From an uncultured delta proteobacterium (GTDB lineage: Bacteria > Myxococcota > Myxococcia > Myxococcales > 40CM-4-68-19), in the NCBI GenBank assembly GCA_903911145.1, contig CAIWCD010000018.1:1-64000 (forward strand): a stretch of 64,000 nucleotides of DNA. The letters run 5' to 3'. The stretch's first letter is position 1, and the number at the start of each line of letters is the position of its first letter. This document shows, piece after piece, positions 8,095 through 15,439 of this stretch. The notes under the pieces were generated by a model that did no database searches, had not been told where the DNA came from, and saw only the letters and a list, made by a program, of their open reading frames with translations. Position numbers and translations under genes: made by a program.

Positions 8095-8117
8095 GACGGT
8101 GTTCTTAAGTCACCGTC
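8095..8117 (-). promoter_or_regulatory. Palindrome covering the start of the primase operon
   Basis: GACGGTG and CACCGTC form perfect 7-bp arms around a 9-base centre, ending one base before the ATG at 8093. It replaces a normal Shine-Dalgarno site. It could be an operator for the 64-residue protein or for the Cro/CI protein, or an RNA hairpin that hides the start. Confidence 0.55.
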
Positions 8118-8136
8118 GTTCTTCCCTTGCAGATGC

Positions 8137-8160
8137 GGGACAGGGGGAGGGGGCTGTCCC
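8137..8160. terminator. Hairpin after the 306-residue gene
   Basis: GGGACAG and CTGTCCC, perfect 7-bp arms around a 10-base G-rich centre, start four bases past the stop of the gene ending at 8165. No T run follows on the minus strand, so this may be a factor-dependent terminator or processing hairpin, or a binding site, rather than a strong intrinsic terminator. Confidence 0.4.
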
Positions 8161-8164
8161 AGAA

Positions 8165-9085
8165 TTATCGGCGGCGCTTCTTGCTGCGCTCGCGAAGGTC
8201 GCCGTGAGATCCTGCGAGTTGACGCAGCCGATCAATGATCCCCTCGGCGAACAGCTGTACTGACGGGACCGAACGGGAACGCCGCCTGTCGCTCCCCACT
8301 TGATAGACTGTATCGGCGATGACCGGTATCCACTGCTCTCCTGAGCCGGTAAACCCGAGCAGGCCGGCGCTGCCCTTGTCTCGTTTGCACCAACTTGCGA
8401 GCATCTCTGCGATGGGCTTCGCCGCTTGGCGGGCCTTGCCGAATTCGAGCTCCGGGTGCTCGGCGAGGAAACCTTCGACCCTCGAAATCAACTGAACTCG
8501 AACCTCGCGATCAGTGCTGCCGACTCCATACCGGCCGAGCAGATTTTGCCGGAAGGGTATCCGATCCAATGGCGGTGGCGACGGTATACCCATGGCCGCT
8601 AACCTCTCCCGCGTTGTCTCTTCGTGCTTTGCTTTCTGTTCGTTGTAAATCCGCTCGGCGAGACTCAAAAGCTGTCTGGATAATCGACTCGCCAGCTCCC
8701 GATCGTCGGTGCAAAGCATGTGTAGAAGTAGCTCTGCACCTGCGGCGCCGGCCAGTTCACGGCTATTCCCCCTGCGTGCTCTCAGGTCGGCGCCGATCAT
8801 GAGCACAAACGCAATTTCCTCGAGGCTTGCGGCTGCGAAATGCGCGGGATATTCGCTGCGAAGCCGGCGAAGCGCCCCGACGAGCTGTCCGGGGGGATAT
8901 CTTGAGTCGCCTGAGTTCGCGACCAGCGGAATCTCGGCTGGCGGCTGCGTGCTGCCGACCGGATTCGAAGCATGCTGGGCAAGCGTGGCGTCCGTCGGTC
9001 TCGCGCGTGCGGAGAGCTTGTCGATTCTCTTGACCTTCGCTACCCTCTTGCCCATCAATCGCGACCTCCAACCGCGTTCGATCAT
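8165..9085 (-). CDS. Hypothetical element protein (306 aa)
   Basis: I do not recognise this protein. It is 306 residues with a basic, low-complexity amino-terminus, no signal peptide and no membrane helix, then a mostly helical body (LEEIAFVLMIGADLRA, LSRQLLSLAERIYNEQKAKH) and a strongly basic tail ending in SKKRRR that suggests nucleic-acid contact. The start at 9085 is the first in-frame ATG; a second at MGKRVAKVKR is equally possible. It lies between the replication operon and the 298-residue gene on the same strand, with a 64-bp gap to the latter. It may be element cargo. Confidence 0.6.
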   Translation of the reverse strand: MIERGWRSRLMGKRVAKVKRIDKLSARARPTDATLAQHASNPVGSTQPPAEIPLVANSGDSRYPPGQLVGALRRLRSEYPAHFAAASLEEIAFVLMIGADLRARRGNSRELAGAAGAELLLHMLCTDDRELASRLSRQLLSLAERIYNEQKAKHEETTRERLAAMGIPSPPPLDRIPFRQNLLGRYGVGSTDREVRVQLISRVEGFLAEHPELEFGKARQAAKPIAEMLASWCKRDKGSAGLLGFTGSGEQWIPVIADTVYQVGSDRRRSRSVPSVQLFAEGIIDRLRQLAGSHGDLRERSKKRRR

Positions 9086-9149
9086 GAGGCGGGCCGTTAG
9101 CGCGGCGCCGCCTTTTCTTTTCCCTCCAATAGTTGTGCACGCAGGCCTG

Positions 9150-10046
9150 TCAGCTTGCCGGCTCTTGGTTGACCTGTGCGGTTGCGTTTATGAGGTTTCT
9201 CAACCAACCCGGTACGATTACATCGCTGGCCTGCATAGCTCGTAGTCGTCGCATTGTTCCGTAGTGTGGACCGCTCGCCGTTGGGATCACGAATCGTGCG
9301 CGAAGAAGGCCAACATAGGCCAAGACGTTATTGGGCCGAGCATTTCTCCCTTGGACCCACGTTGGAATTTTCGCACCCAAGCGATCTAGGCTTTTGAGAA
9401 GAAGCGGCGCAATATCATTCGTAACCGCATTATGGTCTGCGACGGTCCGAACTTGAGAATGCTCCGGGGCAAGTTCGGCTAGATCCAAAAATAGCACACC
9501 AGTTCCCCCCGCCTTCACGAGCTGGTCCCTGCCATTCTTAACGAGCTTCTCCAGGTTCTTAAAAGAAACTGGCCGCTTGGCCGCGAGACTGACGACGCGC
9601 CCAAGATACTCAGCCCGTACGTCGGGCTCTTCAAACATCACTCGCGCACCGGCGGATCGTAGCATTCCAGCAGCGAGAAGCTCTACCTGGATCGCCCGCG
9701 CATCGTCGTGTGCAGCTCCTGTAGTGGTTAGCGGCCCCCCCTGGATCCGCTTGAAGAGCGTTTCCCATCCGTCAACTTCTGGAGGCATCGACAGATGTTC
9801 TACAGCCGAGACGATTTCATCTGCGTCCGATCGCACCTTGGACATTTGTTCAAGGCGTTCCTGGGCCGGTTGGGCAGCACCCTCTTCGCGCATGAGGGTT
9901 ACGTATTGGCGTAGCCGACTCGATTCATCGATGCGAACTCTGCGGGAAACGACCCGATCAAGAATGCCATCAAGAGTATCGGCAATCTCACCCCACGGTC
10001 GTATGCGAAGGCTTTTTCTTGGTGTGGCGTCGCTGGTGTCGGGCAT
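9150..10046 (-). CDS. Hypothetical protein with degenerate PD-(D/E)XK-like core
   Basis: A 298-residue soluble protein. Residues 118-190 read like a restriction-endonuclease-like fold: a helix with Glu122 (VELLAAGMLRSAG), a strand ending in EEPD (139-142), then VVSLAAKRP (151-159) where a nuclease would have (D/E)xK, followed by a helix and the strand GTGVLFLDLA. The acidic residue before Lys157 is Ala155, so it may be an inactive or variant nuclease. The start has a good ribosome-binding site (GGAG about six bases before ATG at 10046). Possible roles are defence, replication or DNA processing; none can be shown from the sequence. Confidence 0.6.
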   Translation of the reverse strand: MPDTSDATPRKSLRIRPWGEIADTLDGILDRVVSRRVRIDESSRLRQYVTLMREEGAAQPAQERLEQMSKVRSDADEIVSAVEHLSMPPEVDGWETLFKRIQGGPLTTTGAAHDDARAIQVELLAAGMLRSAGARVMFEEPDVRAEYLGRVVSLAAKRPVSFKNLEKLVKNGRDQLVKAGGTGVLFLDLAELAPEHSQVRTVADHNAVTNDIAPLLLKSLDRLGAKIPTWVQGRNARPNNVLAYVGLLRARFVIPTASGPHYGTMRRLRAMQASDVIVPGWLRNLINATAQVNQEPAS

Positions 10047-10182
10047 AGTTTCTCCGGGGTATGGCTTTCTTCCCGCGGAGGCAGATCAGCACGAAGCCTC
10101 GCGGTCCGTCGACAAGCAGGGCCGTTACGGTTTCGCGTGCATACCAACGCCCAGGTAGTATCCGCGTAAGTCTGCATCGCTG

Positions 10183-10602
10183 TTAGAACCCGCACTCGAC
10201 CTGTCGATCGACGGCGGCGCTTGGTGGAGCCTTGTTCTTGTTGTTGGACCAATCATCAAAAGATCTTGCCCATCGTTCATCTATCCTTAAGAAGCATCCA
10301 CATTGGGCCATGCCGCGGGCAGCCTGCACCGCCATTCTTTCTCGATCCGCTGTATGCTTGTCCAGCTCGGTGCGAGTAGCTACGTGATATCCAATTCCAA
10401 TCATATCTTTAATGTGATCTGGGTTCGGATCCTCTTCCATTTCGCTGCCGTACCTGTCGATCATCAGCACTGCACCGGCCGTCGTCGCCGGCACGGTCCA
10501 TTCTTGCTTGCAAACGTACATGTAGCGTTCGCGATCCTTGGCCGACCAGCCGCACGACGTAGCCATCCCCACCAGTAGAGCCGCAGCGATGTCGCGCTTC
10601 AT
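10183..10602 (-). CDS. Putative lipoprotein (139 aa)
   Basis: MKRDIAAALLVGMATSCGWS is a short lipoprotein-type signal with the acylated cysteine at position 17 (TSC), although the -3 residue is not the ideal Leu. The mature part is hydrophilic, with a second Cys pair (AQCGC) near residue 101. I know no homologue. It lies at the end of the minus-strand genes, divergent from the HTH regulator at 10700, and shares with it the 97-bp region that holds two operator-like palindromes, so it may be under that regulator. The 136 bp between it and 9150-10046 hold no feature I can identify. Confidence 0.55.
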   Translation of the reverse strand: MKRDIAAALLVGMATSCGWSAKDRERYMYVCKQEWTVPATTAGAVLMIDRYGSEMEEDPNPDHIKDMIGIGYHVATRTELDKHTADRERMAVQAARGMAQCGCFLRIDERWARSFDDWSNNKNKAPPSAAVDRQVECGF

Positions 10603-10642
10603 GAGTCCCCACTCCCGGTTTGTGGCATTTCGTCGACGTCAT

Positions 10643-10680
10643 TTGAAACCTATTGGGTTCTACAACCCATAGGGTTTCAA
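10643..10680. promoter_or_regulatory. Two operator-like palindromes between divergent genes
   Basis: AACCTATTGGGTT (10647-10659) and AACCCATAGGGTT (10664-10676) are each near-palindromic and their centres are 17 bp apart. Together they form a larger imperfect inverted repeat with TTGAAACC-type outer ends. They lie between a minus-strand gene (start 10602) and the plus-strand Cro/CI gene (start 10700). This is the expected position for autoregulatory operators. Confidence 0.65.
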
Positions 10681-10699
10681 TGGAAGCGTCGGTGCTGCG

Positions 10700-10954
10700 A
10701 TGCGTGCGCAGCGGCCCCCACTTGAAACGTTGCGAAAGGCGCTGCGTGGGCGCTTGGCCGAAAACCTACGAGTCGAGCGCAAGCGGCTCGGACTGACCCA
10801 AGAGCGGACAGCGGAGAAGGCTGGTTTTTCCCTGCAATATTTTCAGCGGATCGAGCGGGAGATGGTCAACGTCCCGCTGGACACAATCGCTCGGCTCGCG
10901 CACGCGTTGCAGATTGATCCCGCCCAACTTGTCGGTGCGCTGCCTCGTGGGTAA
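10700..10954 (+). CDS. Cro/CI-family HTH transcription regulator
   Basis: An 84-residue single-domain XRE-type protein: RLAENLRVERKRLGLTQERT, AEKAGFSLQYFQRIEREMVN, then PLDTIARLAHALQIDPAQLV, the standard five-helix repressor layout. It is the only plus-strand gene in the element. No Shine-Dalgarno site precedes the ATG at 10700, and the paired palindromes end 20 bases upstream, so it may be leaderless and self-repressing. It probably controls the switch between the quiescent and excised states of the element. It has no dimerisation or LexA-like cleavage domain, so induction would not be by RecA-stimulated self-cleavage. Confidence 0.87.
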   Translation: MRAQRPPLETLRKALRGRLAENLRVERKRLGLTQERTAEKAGFSLQYFQRIEREMVNVPLDTIARLAHALQIDPAQLVGALPRG

Positions 10955-11005
10955 CCCGTCCCCCTGCATCCTGGTGCCGCGCGTGCGCGTGCGCGCGTGA
11001 GAGCC

Positions 11006-11611
11006 TCAATAATCGGTGCCACCGCCGTAGTCCTTGGCCAGCCCTCGAGCATTTGCGATCCGCCGTGCCGCGTTTCGCTGCTCCAGTCGTGCCACCGGCC
11101 CGGCCTGCTCGGTAGCCTTGAACGCCAGTTCGAGCACCGTCCTCGCGGCTAGGAAGCGATCTCGCGGCGTCGGGTTGTCGTAGGCCCCCGGCACCGCCGG
11201 CCGCATCAGCTCTCGCAGGACTTCCACCGCCTCTCCTGCCGCTTCACGCAGCCGCAGTCCGGCCGCCTCCGTTAGCTCAGCCGCGCGCGCCCTGAGTGAC
11301 GCCGCCACGTGCTGGTGTGCGAGCGTGCGTTCGATGGTTCGGCGATGGACTCGGAGCGCCTCGGCCGCCCTGGCGACCGTTCCATGCGCAAGCATGGCGA
11401 GAACGATCCTCTCTTCCTTCGCGGTTAAACTCGGCCCAAAGGCTCCCACCGCGCCAGCCACCGGCGCCGCATCGAACTCCTCGCGCTCCTCCGCGGCCAA
11501 CTCCTCCTCGGATTGAACCACCTCGAGCTTCTGGCCGTCCATCGGATCAGGAATTACTTCCATGCCGCACCTCTCCGTGTTTTGCCGCATTTGTGGGAAT
11601 GCTGAGATCAT
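11006..11611 (-). CDS. HTH protein, possibly terminase-small-subunit-like
   Basis: A 201-residue protein with a central helix-turn-helix (SLTAKEERIVLAMLAHGTVA, RAAEALRVHRRTIERTL) followed by a long helical region. This layout resembles the HTH plus helical domain of some phage small terminase subunits and other element-encoded DNA-binding proteins; I cannot choose between these. Its start overlaps the stop of the excisionase-like gene by 4 nt (ATGA at 11608-11611), so both come from one message. Alternating purine-pyrimidine sequence lies just downstream (about 10979-10999). Confidence 0.6.
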   Translation of the reverse strand: MISAFPQMRQNTERCGMEVIPDPMDGQKLEVVQSEEELAAEEREEFDAAPVAGAVGAFGPSLTAKEERIVLAMLAHGTVARAAEALRVHRRTIERTLAHQHVAASLRARAAELTEAAGLRLREAAGEAVEVLRELMRPAVPGAYDNPTPRDRFLAARTVLELAFKATEQAGPVARLEQRNAARRIANARGLAKDYGGGTDY

Positions 11612-12036
11612 CGCGACGCCGCTCGATTGACTGAGAGATAAGCCGCGAGCGCGATGCGCGGGATGCGGATCAGCGAGCCGACATAGATGTGCGCGAGCTG
11701 CCCGGTCGTCGTGAGTTTGTAGATCGTCGCGCGGCAGACGCCGAGGAACTCGGCCACCTGGGCAGGAGAGAGCAACTCGGGAAGCTGTCGCGCTTGAACT
11801 GCTCGAAGCCGGCGATCTGGTGCTTTCGGCCCTTTTGTCCCTTCAGTCCTTAGCGATGAAGGAAAGAGGGCAGAGGGGGCGGTGAGAACGCCGGCAACCG
11901 GGATAGCCGGCCGTGCCGTCCGTGGGGCAGCCGTGGGGCAGCCCGAGCGTGTTTCTGCATCCCGGAGCATCCCTGCGTGTTGAGGGACTTCGTTGTAACC
12001 GTGCGGAGAGACACGATCCGGGACGCGCGAGGACAT
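11608..12036 (-). CDS. Excisionase-like HTH protein next to attR
   Basis: The last 55 residues form an AlpA/excisionase-type winged helix (LLSPAQVAEFLGVCRATIYK, then a wing with HIYVGSLIRIPR). The first 85 residues are low in structure, so the true start may lie inside. The gene lies 23 bp inside attR and reads into the element. Its frame stays open back through the attachment core: joining the core to attL, as in the excised circle, would put the integrase in frame with this protein. It may act as directionality factor. Confidence 0.68.
   Translation of the reverse strand: MSSRVPDRVSPHGYNEVPQHAGMLRDAETRSGCPTAAPRTARPAIPVAGVLTAPSALFPSSLRTEGTKGPKAPDRRLRAVQARQLPELLSPAQVAEFLGVCRATIYKLTTTGQLAHIYVGSLIRIPRIALAAYLSVNRAASR
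11923..11940 (+). repeat. Right candidate integrase arm-type sites
   Basis: TGGGGCA occurs at 11923 and 11934 (11-bp period) inside TGGGGCAGCC-GTGGGGCA, 119 bp inside attR and in the same orientation as the left pair at 2869-2886. In the circular form the two pairs would flank the recombined core. Confidence 0.5.
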
Positions 12037-12058
12037 TGCCGCACGAGGGAGATCCCCA

Positions 12059-12114
12059 ACTACGAATCCGAAGGCCGCAGGTTCGAATCCTGCTGGGCCC
12101 GCCAGTTTATCTCC
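12059..12114 (+). repeat. attR (displaced tRNA-Arg 3' half)
   Basis: An orphan 3' half of a tRNA-Arg gene with no 5' half upstream. Its T stem GCAGG/CCTGC differs from the intact gene (GTAGG/CCTAC) by a compensated pair. It marks the right border; host sequence resumes after 12114. Confidence 0.93.
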
Positions 12115-12186
12115 CCTCGAACTGAATCGATGTCTGACTCCCCTCCGTCTGGGAGTCGCCTGCAGGCAGCTGGCGGTCGCTCGGCA

Positions 12187-14610
12187 CTACTCCAGCGTCA
12201 GCAACATCTGCGCGGGCTCTTCCAACCAACCCTGTCCGTCGAGCCCCATCGCATCGGCGATCGACAGCGCAATGGGGCGTAGTTGGTGCTCCAGATAGTG
12301 GCTGTAATCGAGCGGTGAACCCGATCGTGCCTCCACTGCCTCAGCGCCGGCGCTGGTCATGACATAGGAAATCCGCCCGCGCCGATCTGTCCATCCGAGC
12401 TGTCTGGCTGCCCGGACCTGCGGCGTCTGCGTTTCATACTCCTGCGCGGAGCGGCGCAGCGACTTCCGGTAGATCAACTCATGGTCCAATATTCCATGTC
12501 TGAGATTCGTGGCGAGCGTCCGGCAGTATCTGCGAATCGCCTCCTCACCACCTCCAGCGAATACCAATGCGAGCAGCTCGAGTTGGAAACGCCGCGCGAG
12601 CGGAGTGAAGTCGCTGCGCACGGCCTCCATTCCCTTGACCTCCAGTTCAGAGTTCCCACCCTCGCCCATGCGGAGGCCGGCGTATCCCTTCGCGCGACCG
12701 CGCCCGGAGCCAGTGGAGTCTGAGCGAATGCGCGGAATGAAGAAGCGTCGGTAGACCTTCTCGCAGCGAATCCTGAGATGGGAAGAGAGTCGATATTCAT
12801 TCTCGATCGCAGCGCCGAGTTGGGCATTGAGTTCCGCGGCAAGGTTGGACCCGGACGTCGTCAACTCAGCGTGCCCGGCACCATCCCCTGAACCAGAAAG
12901 CACGAATACAGAGTCGGTATCTCCGTAGAGAACGCGCATTCCACGCTGCTCGAAGAAGTCCCGTGCCGCAGTCAGGAACTTCTTCCCGAACGAGGTGATT
13001 GCCCCTGCGAGTTCTGTACGTGCGTAGCGGCAACCGCTTGCGCCGAGCACGCCATAGAACGAGTTCTGCAGGATCTTGTAGACGTAGTCCGCCGTCTCAT
13101 CTCCGGAGGCGAGCGCCTGTTCACGTTCAGCGGCATAGCGACTGATGATGTCAGGGAGGATTCCTGAGTCGCGCTGGAAGCGGGCACCGTTGGGCGCGCG
13201 GATGTCGTCTGGAGCAGGCCGCACGTCTGCGCGCGCATGACCCAGCGGGTCGATGTTGAACGTGCGGATGATCGATGGGTAGAGACTCCGGAAATCGAAC
13301 ACCAGAACGTTTGGGAAGATCCCAGGAAACGCTTCCAGGACTGTTCCTCCTGCAGCTCCGGAGACGCGGCGTTCTTCGCGCTCAGGTGGAAGCACGTGCC
13401 GCATTCGCAGTTGTGCACCATAGATGCGTTCGAACGCAGGAATGCTGGTCCAGGCGAGTTCAAGGGGGACGCCGGTGAGTGCCGCGCGCTTTGCCGTCAG
13501 GGTATCAAGCCCTGTCTGGGTAAGAATCCGAAGCACCAACTCTGAGTCGCGCAGACAGTAAGCACAGAACTGTTCTGGATCTTCCCTGCGCTGCCGATCC
13601 AACTCGGCGAGCTTGGCCTCGCCGTGAAGCGCGATCGATTTGCCCTCGCCGAGTAAGGTCTGGGAGACCGCTTCGAGCGAGAGCGCGTCGAATCGCTCCC
13701 CCGATGCGCGGACCAGCCGCATCGCATCCAGCACCGCGCGCCCCGGAAGCCGGAGCGCCTGGCGTGTACCAACTCGCGAAATCAGCTCGTTCGTCCTCCC
13801 GATATCAAAGGGAATGGAGTGGGCGGCGCAGCGGCGGATGAGAACGTCGAAATCAAAATCGATGACGTTCCAACCCGTGATCACGTCGGGATCGCGCGCG
13901 ACGATTCGAACCGCGAGTGCGGCGAGCAGCTCCGCCTCGGTCGGATAGGAGGCGGTGAACGGTGCGCGGAGCGGTGGACCAAGGAAGAGCACTTCGCCGG
14001 GGCCACCCGCGCCCGCGAGTGAAACTGCAACGACGCGACCGGATCGATCGGTCTCGATATCCAGCGCCATCCAGTTGAGAGGTACCCCTTCTCGGCACGG
14101 CGACAGCTCTGGATCGACGAAGACCGCATCGACGCGGCGTCCCGGCTGCGACTCTCCGCGAATGGTCACCGGACCCGAAAGTCCGAGTTCCGTGAGCGTC
14201 TCGGCAGCGCGCGGCCGCTCCTGTGCCGCCACGCGGATTCCCGATGCGCCAAGTTCCCTCTCCGCTCGGGCGAGCGCTCCGCGTGCAACGATCAGCCGAG
14301 CGAGCGGGGTGCCGACGAGGTCCGACCAGTGCGCAGCGTCGAGGCGTGTCCGATCGCGATCGTCGCCGTGTTCATGACCTTCCGTCGATCCATCGCGTGC
14401 TCCGCGACGCACGGCCTCGAGCGCTGCGGCGCCGTCGGAAGCAGCCACATAGAGCGCTGGAGACGCAGCAGGTACGACCGCCGCGAAGCTGCGTCCGTCC
14501 TCGAGGCGGCCCGTCAGGAAGACCCGGTCGTGACCTCTCGCAACGCGTTCGCCGGCGGCGGCCTCACGGCGCTCCTCCCAGGCGGAGACAATGAATCCTC
14601 GAATCTCCAT
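12187..14610 (-). CDS. polB: Family B DNA polymerase (DNA polymerase II)
   Basis: An 807-residue polymerase with 3'-5' exonuclease. The exonuclease DIET motif is at residues 184-187 and a second exonuclease segment reads ITGWNVIDFDFDVL. Polymerase motif A is DFRSLYPSI (about 440), motif B contains ILQNSFYGVLG, and motif C is YGDTDSV (about 562). The length is close to the E. coli enzyme (783). In known bacteria it works in replication restart and lesion bypass. It is the first host gene to the right of attR, 70 bp away, and divergent from tadA across a 161-bp region with no clear regulatory site. Confidence 0.95.
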   Translation of the reverse strand: MEIRGFIVSAWEERREAAAGERVARGHDRVFLTGRLEDGRSFAAVVPAASPALYVAASDGAAALEAVRRGARDGSTEGHEHGDDRDRTRLDAAHWSDLVGTPLARLIVARGALARAERELGASGIRVAAQERPRAAETLTELGLSGPVTIRGESQPGRRVDAVFVDPELSPCREGVPLNWMALDIETDRSGRVVAVSLAGAGGPGEVLFLGPPLRAPFTASYPTEAELLAALAVRIVARDPDVITGWNVIDFDFDVLIRRCAAHSIPFDIGRTNELISRVGTRQALRLPGRAVLDAMRLVRASGERFDALSLEAVSQTLLGEGKSIALHGEAKLAELDRQRREDPEQFCAYCLRDSELVLRILTQTGLDTLTAKRAALTGVPLELAWTSIPAFERIYGAQLRMRHVLPPEREERRVSGAAGGTVLEAFPGIFPNVLVFDFRSLYPSIIRTFNIDPLGHARADVRPAPDDIRAPNGARFQRDSGILPDIISRYAAEREQALASGDETADYVYKILQNSFYGVLGASGCRYARTELAGAITSFGKKFLTAARDFFEQRGMRVLYGDTDSVFVLSGSGDGAGHAELTTSGSNLAAELNAQLGAAIENEYRLSSHLRIRCEKVYRRFFIPRIRSDSTGSGRGRAKGYAGLRMGEGGNSELEVKGMEAVRSDFTPLARRFQLELLALVFAGGGEEAIRRYCRTLATNLRHGILDHELIYRKSLRRSAQEYETQTPQVRAARQLGWTDRRGRISYVMTSAGAEAVEARSGSPLDYSHYLEHQLRPIALSIADAMGLDGQGWLEEPAQMLLTLE

Positions 14611-14771
14611 CTGCGCTCACCATACGCGCGACTGCTCCGCGCACGTGCTCACGAAGGAACTCGCGTCGAGGCGGTTGCGTCGGTGGCGGCGGTCTGGTGC
14701 AAGGCAACGCCGCTGTCTTCTTGCAGCGGCACACCCTGCGTGATAGACCGCGCGCCCGCTCTTTGGAAACA

Positions 14772-15236
14772 ATGGATGAATCGTGGATGGCTGAGGCGCT
14801 CGCTGAGGCCCGGCTCGCAGCCGCAGAAGGCGAGGTGCCCGTCGGCGCCGTCGTCGTCTGTGATGGGCTCGTCGTCGGCCGTGGACGCAACGCGCGCGAA
14901 AGACTTCGCGACCCGACCGCACACGCCGAGATCGTGGCGATGCAGGAGGCGTCGCGCTCGTTGAGTCGCTGGCGCCTGTCGCGCTGCACGCTTTATGTGA
15001 CGCTCGAGCCCTGCTTCATGTGCGCGGGCGCGCTCGTCAACGCCCGTCTGGATCGCCTGGTCTTCTCCGTGCGAGATCCCAAGGCTGGCGCGGTCGGCTC
15101 GCTCTCCGATGTCTGCCGAGACGCGCGCCTGAATCACCAACTCGAGGTTTCAGAGGGGCTCCTGACGAGCGAATCTGGCGAACTGTTGCGCAGCTTCTTC
15201 CGCGAACGGCGCAAGCCGAAAGCAGGCGAGCCCTGA
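14772..15236 (+). CDS. tadA: tRNA adenosine(34) deaminase
   Basis: This 154-residue zinc deaminase converts A34 of tRNA-Arg(ACG) to inosine. His51-Ala-Glu53 (TAHAEI) supplies a zinc ligand and the catalytic glutamate; PCFMC (Cys81, Cys84) supplies the other two ligands. I chose the ATG at 14772 (MDESWMAEAL), which gives the normal family start; the frame is open further upstream but without similarity. The substrate tRNA-Arg(ACG) lies at 2721-2797. tRNA-Ser(GGA) starts 23 bp downstream. Confidence 0.95.
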   Translation: MDESWMAEALAEARLAAAEGEVPVGAVVVCDGLVVGRGRNARERLRDPTAHAEIVAMQEASRSLSRWRLSRCTLYVTLEPCFMCAGALVNARLDRLVFSVRDPKAGAVGSLSDVCRDARLNHQLEVSEGLLTSESGELLRSFFRERRKPKAGEP

Positions 15237-15259
15237 TCATCCACGAATGCGCTCAATAT

Positions 15260-15347
15260 GGAGAGGTGGCCGAGCGGCCGAAGGCGCACGCTTGGAAAGC
15301 GTGTATACCGAAAGGTATCGTGGGTTCGAATCCCACCCTCTCCGCCA
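15260..15347 (+). tRNA. tRNA-Ser(GGA)
   Basis: The acceptor GGAGAGG pairs with CCTCTCC, with encoded CCA. The anticodon arm CACGC-TTGGAAA-GCGTG gives GGA (reads UCC/UCU). The class II variable arm TACCGAAAGGTA and the T arm GTGGG-TTCGAAT-CCCAC are shared almost unchanged with the next tRNA-Ser. Confidence 0.97.
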
Positions 15348-15439
15348 ACAAGCGGCGTCACAATCCCGCCAGAAGTGCTTGACGACAGATGCCCGATCGA
15401 TGCAGTGAAGCGCGAACGAAGTGCAGAGCAGGACATTTT

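Larger units (their letters stand above)
2752..12114. mobile_element. 9.3-kb integrative element in tRNA-Arg(ACG)
   Basis: Two 56-bp direct repeats (2752-2807 and 12059-12114, 54 of 56 bases identical) lie exactly 9,307 bp apart. The left copy is the 3' half of an intact tRNA-Arg gene; the right is an orphan 3' half. Inside are a tyrosine integrase beside attL, an excisionase-like HTH protein beside attR, a primase/DUF3987 replication operon, VapBC, a Cro/CI regulator and unknown proteins. No capsid, tail, large-terminase or conjugation gene is visible. The content fits a small integrative plasmid or a phage-satellite-like element; the sequence alone does not decide which. Confidence 0.9.

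Noticed and set aside
11006-11611. Firm call as phage small terminase
   Set aside because: The HTH plus helical layout is compatible, but no large terminase or portal gene is nearby, so only a tentative description was kept.
12059-12114. Second tRNA-Arg gene
   Set aside because: Only the 3' half is present; upstream sequence cannot form acceptor, D or anticodon 5' strands. It is attR.
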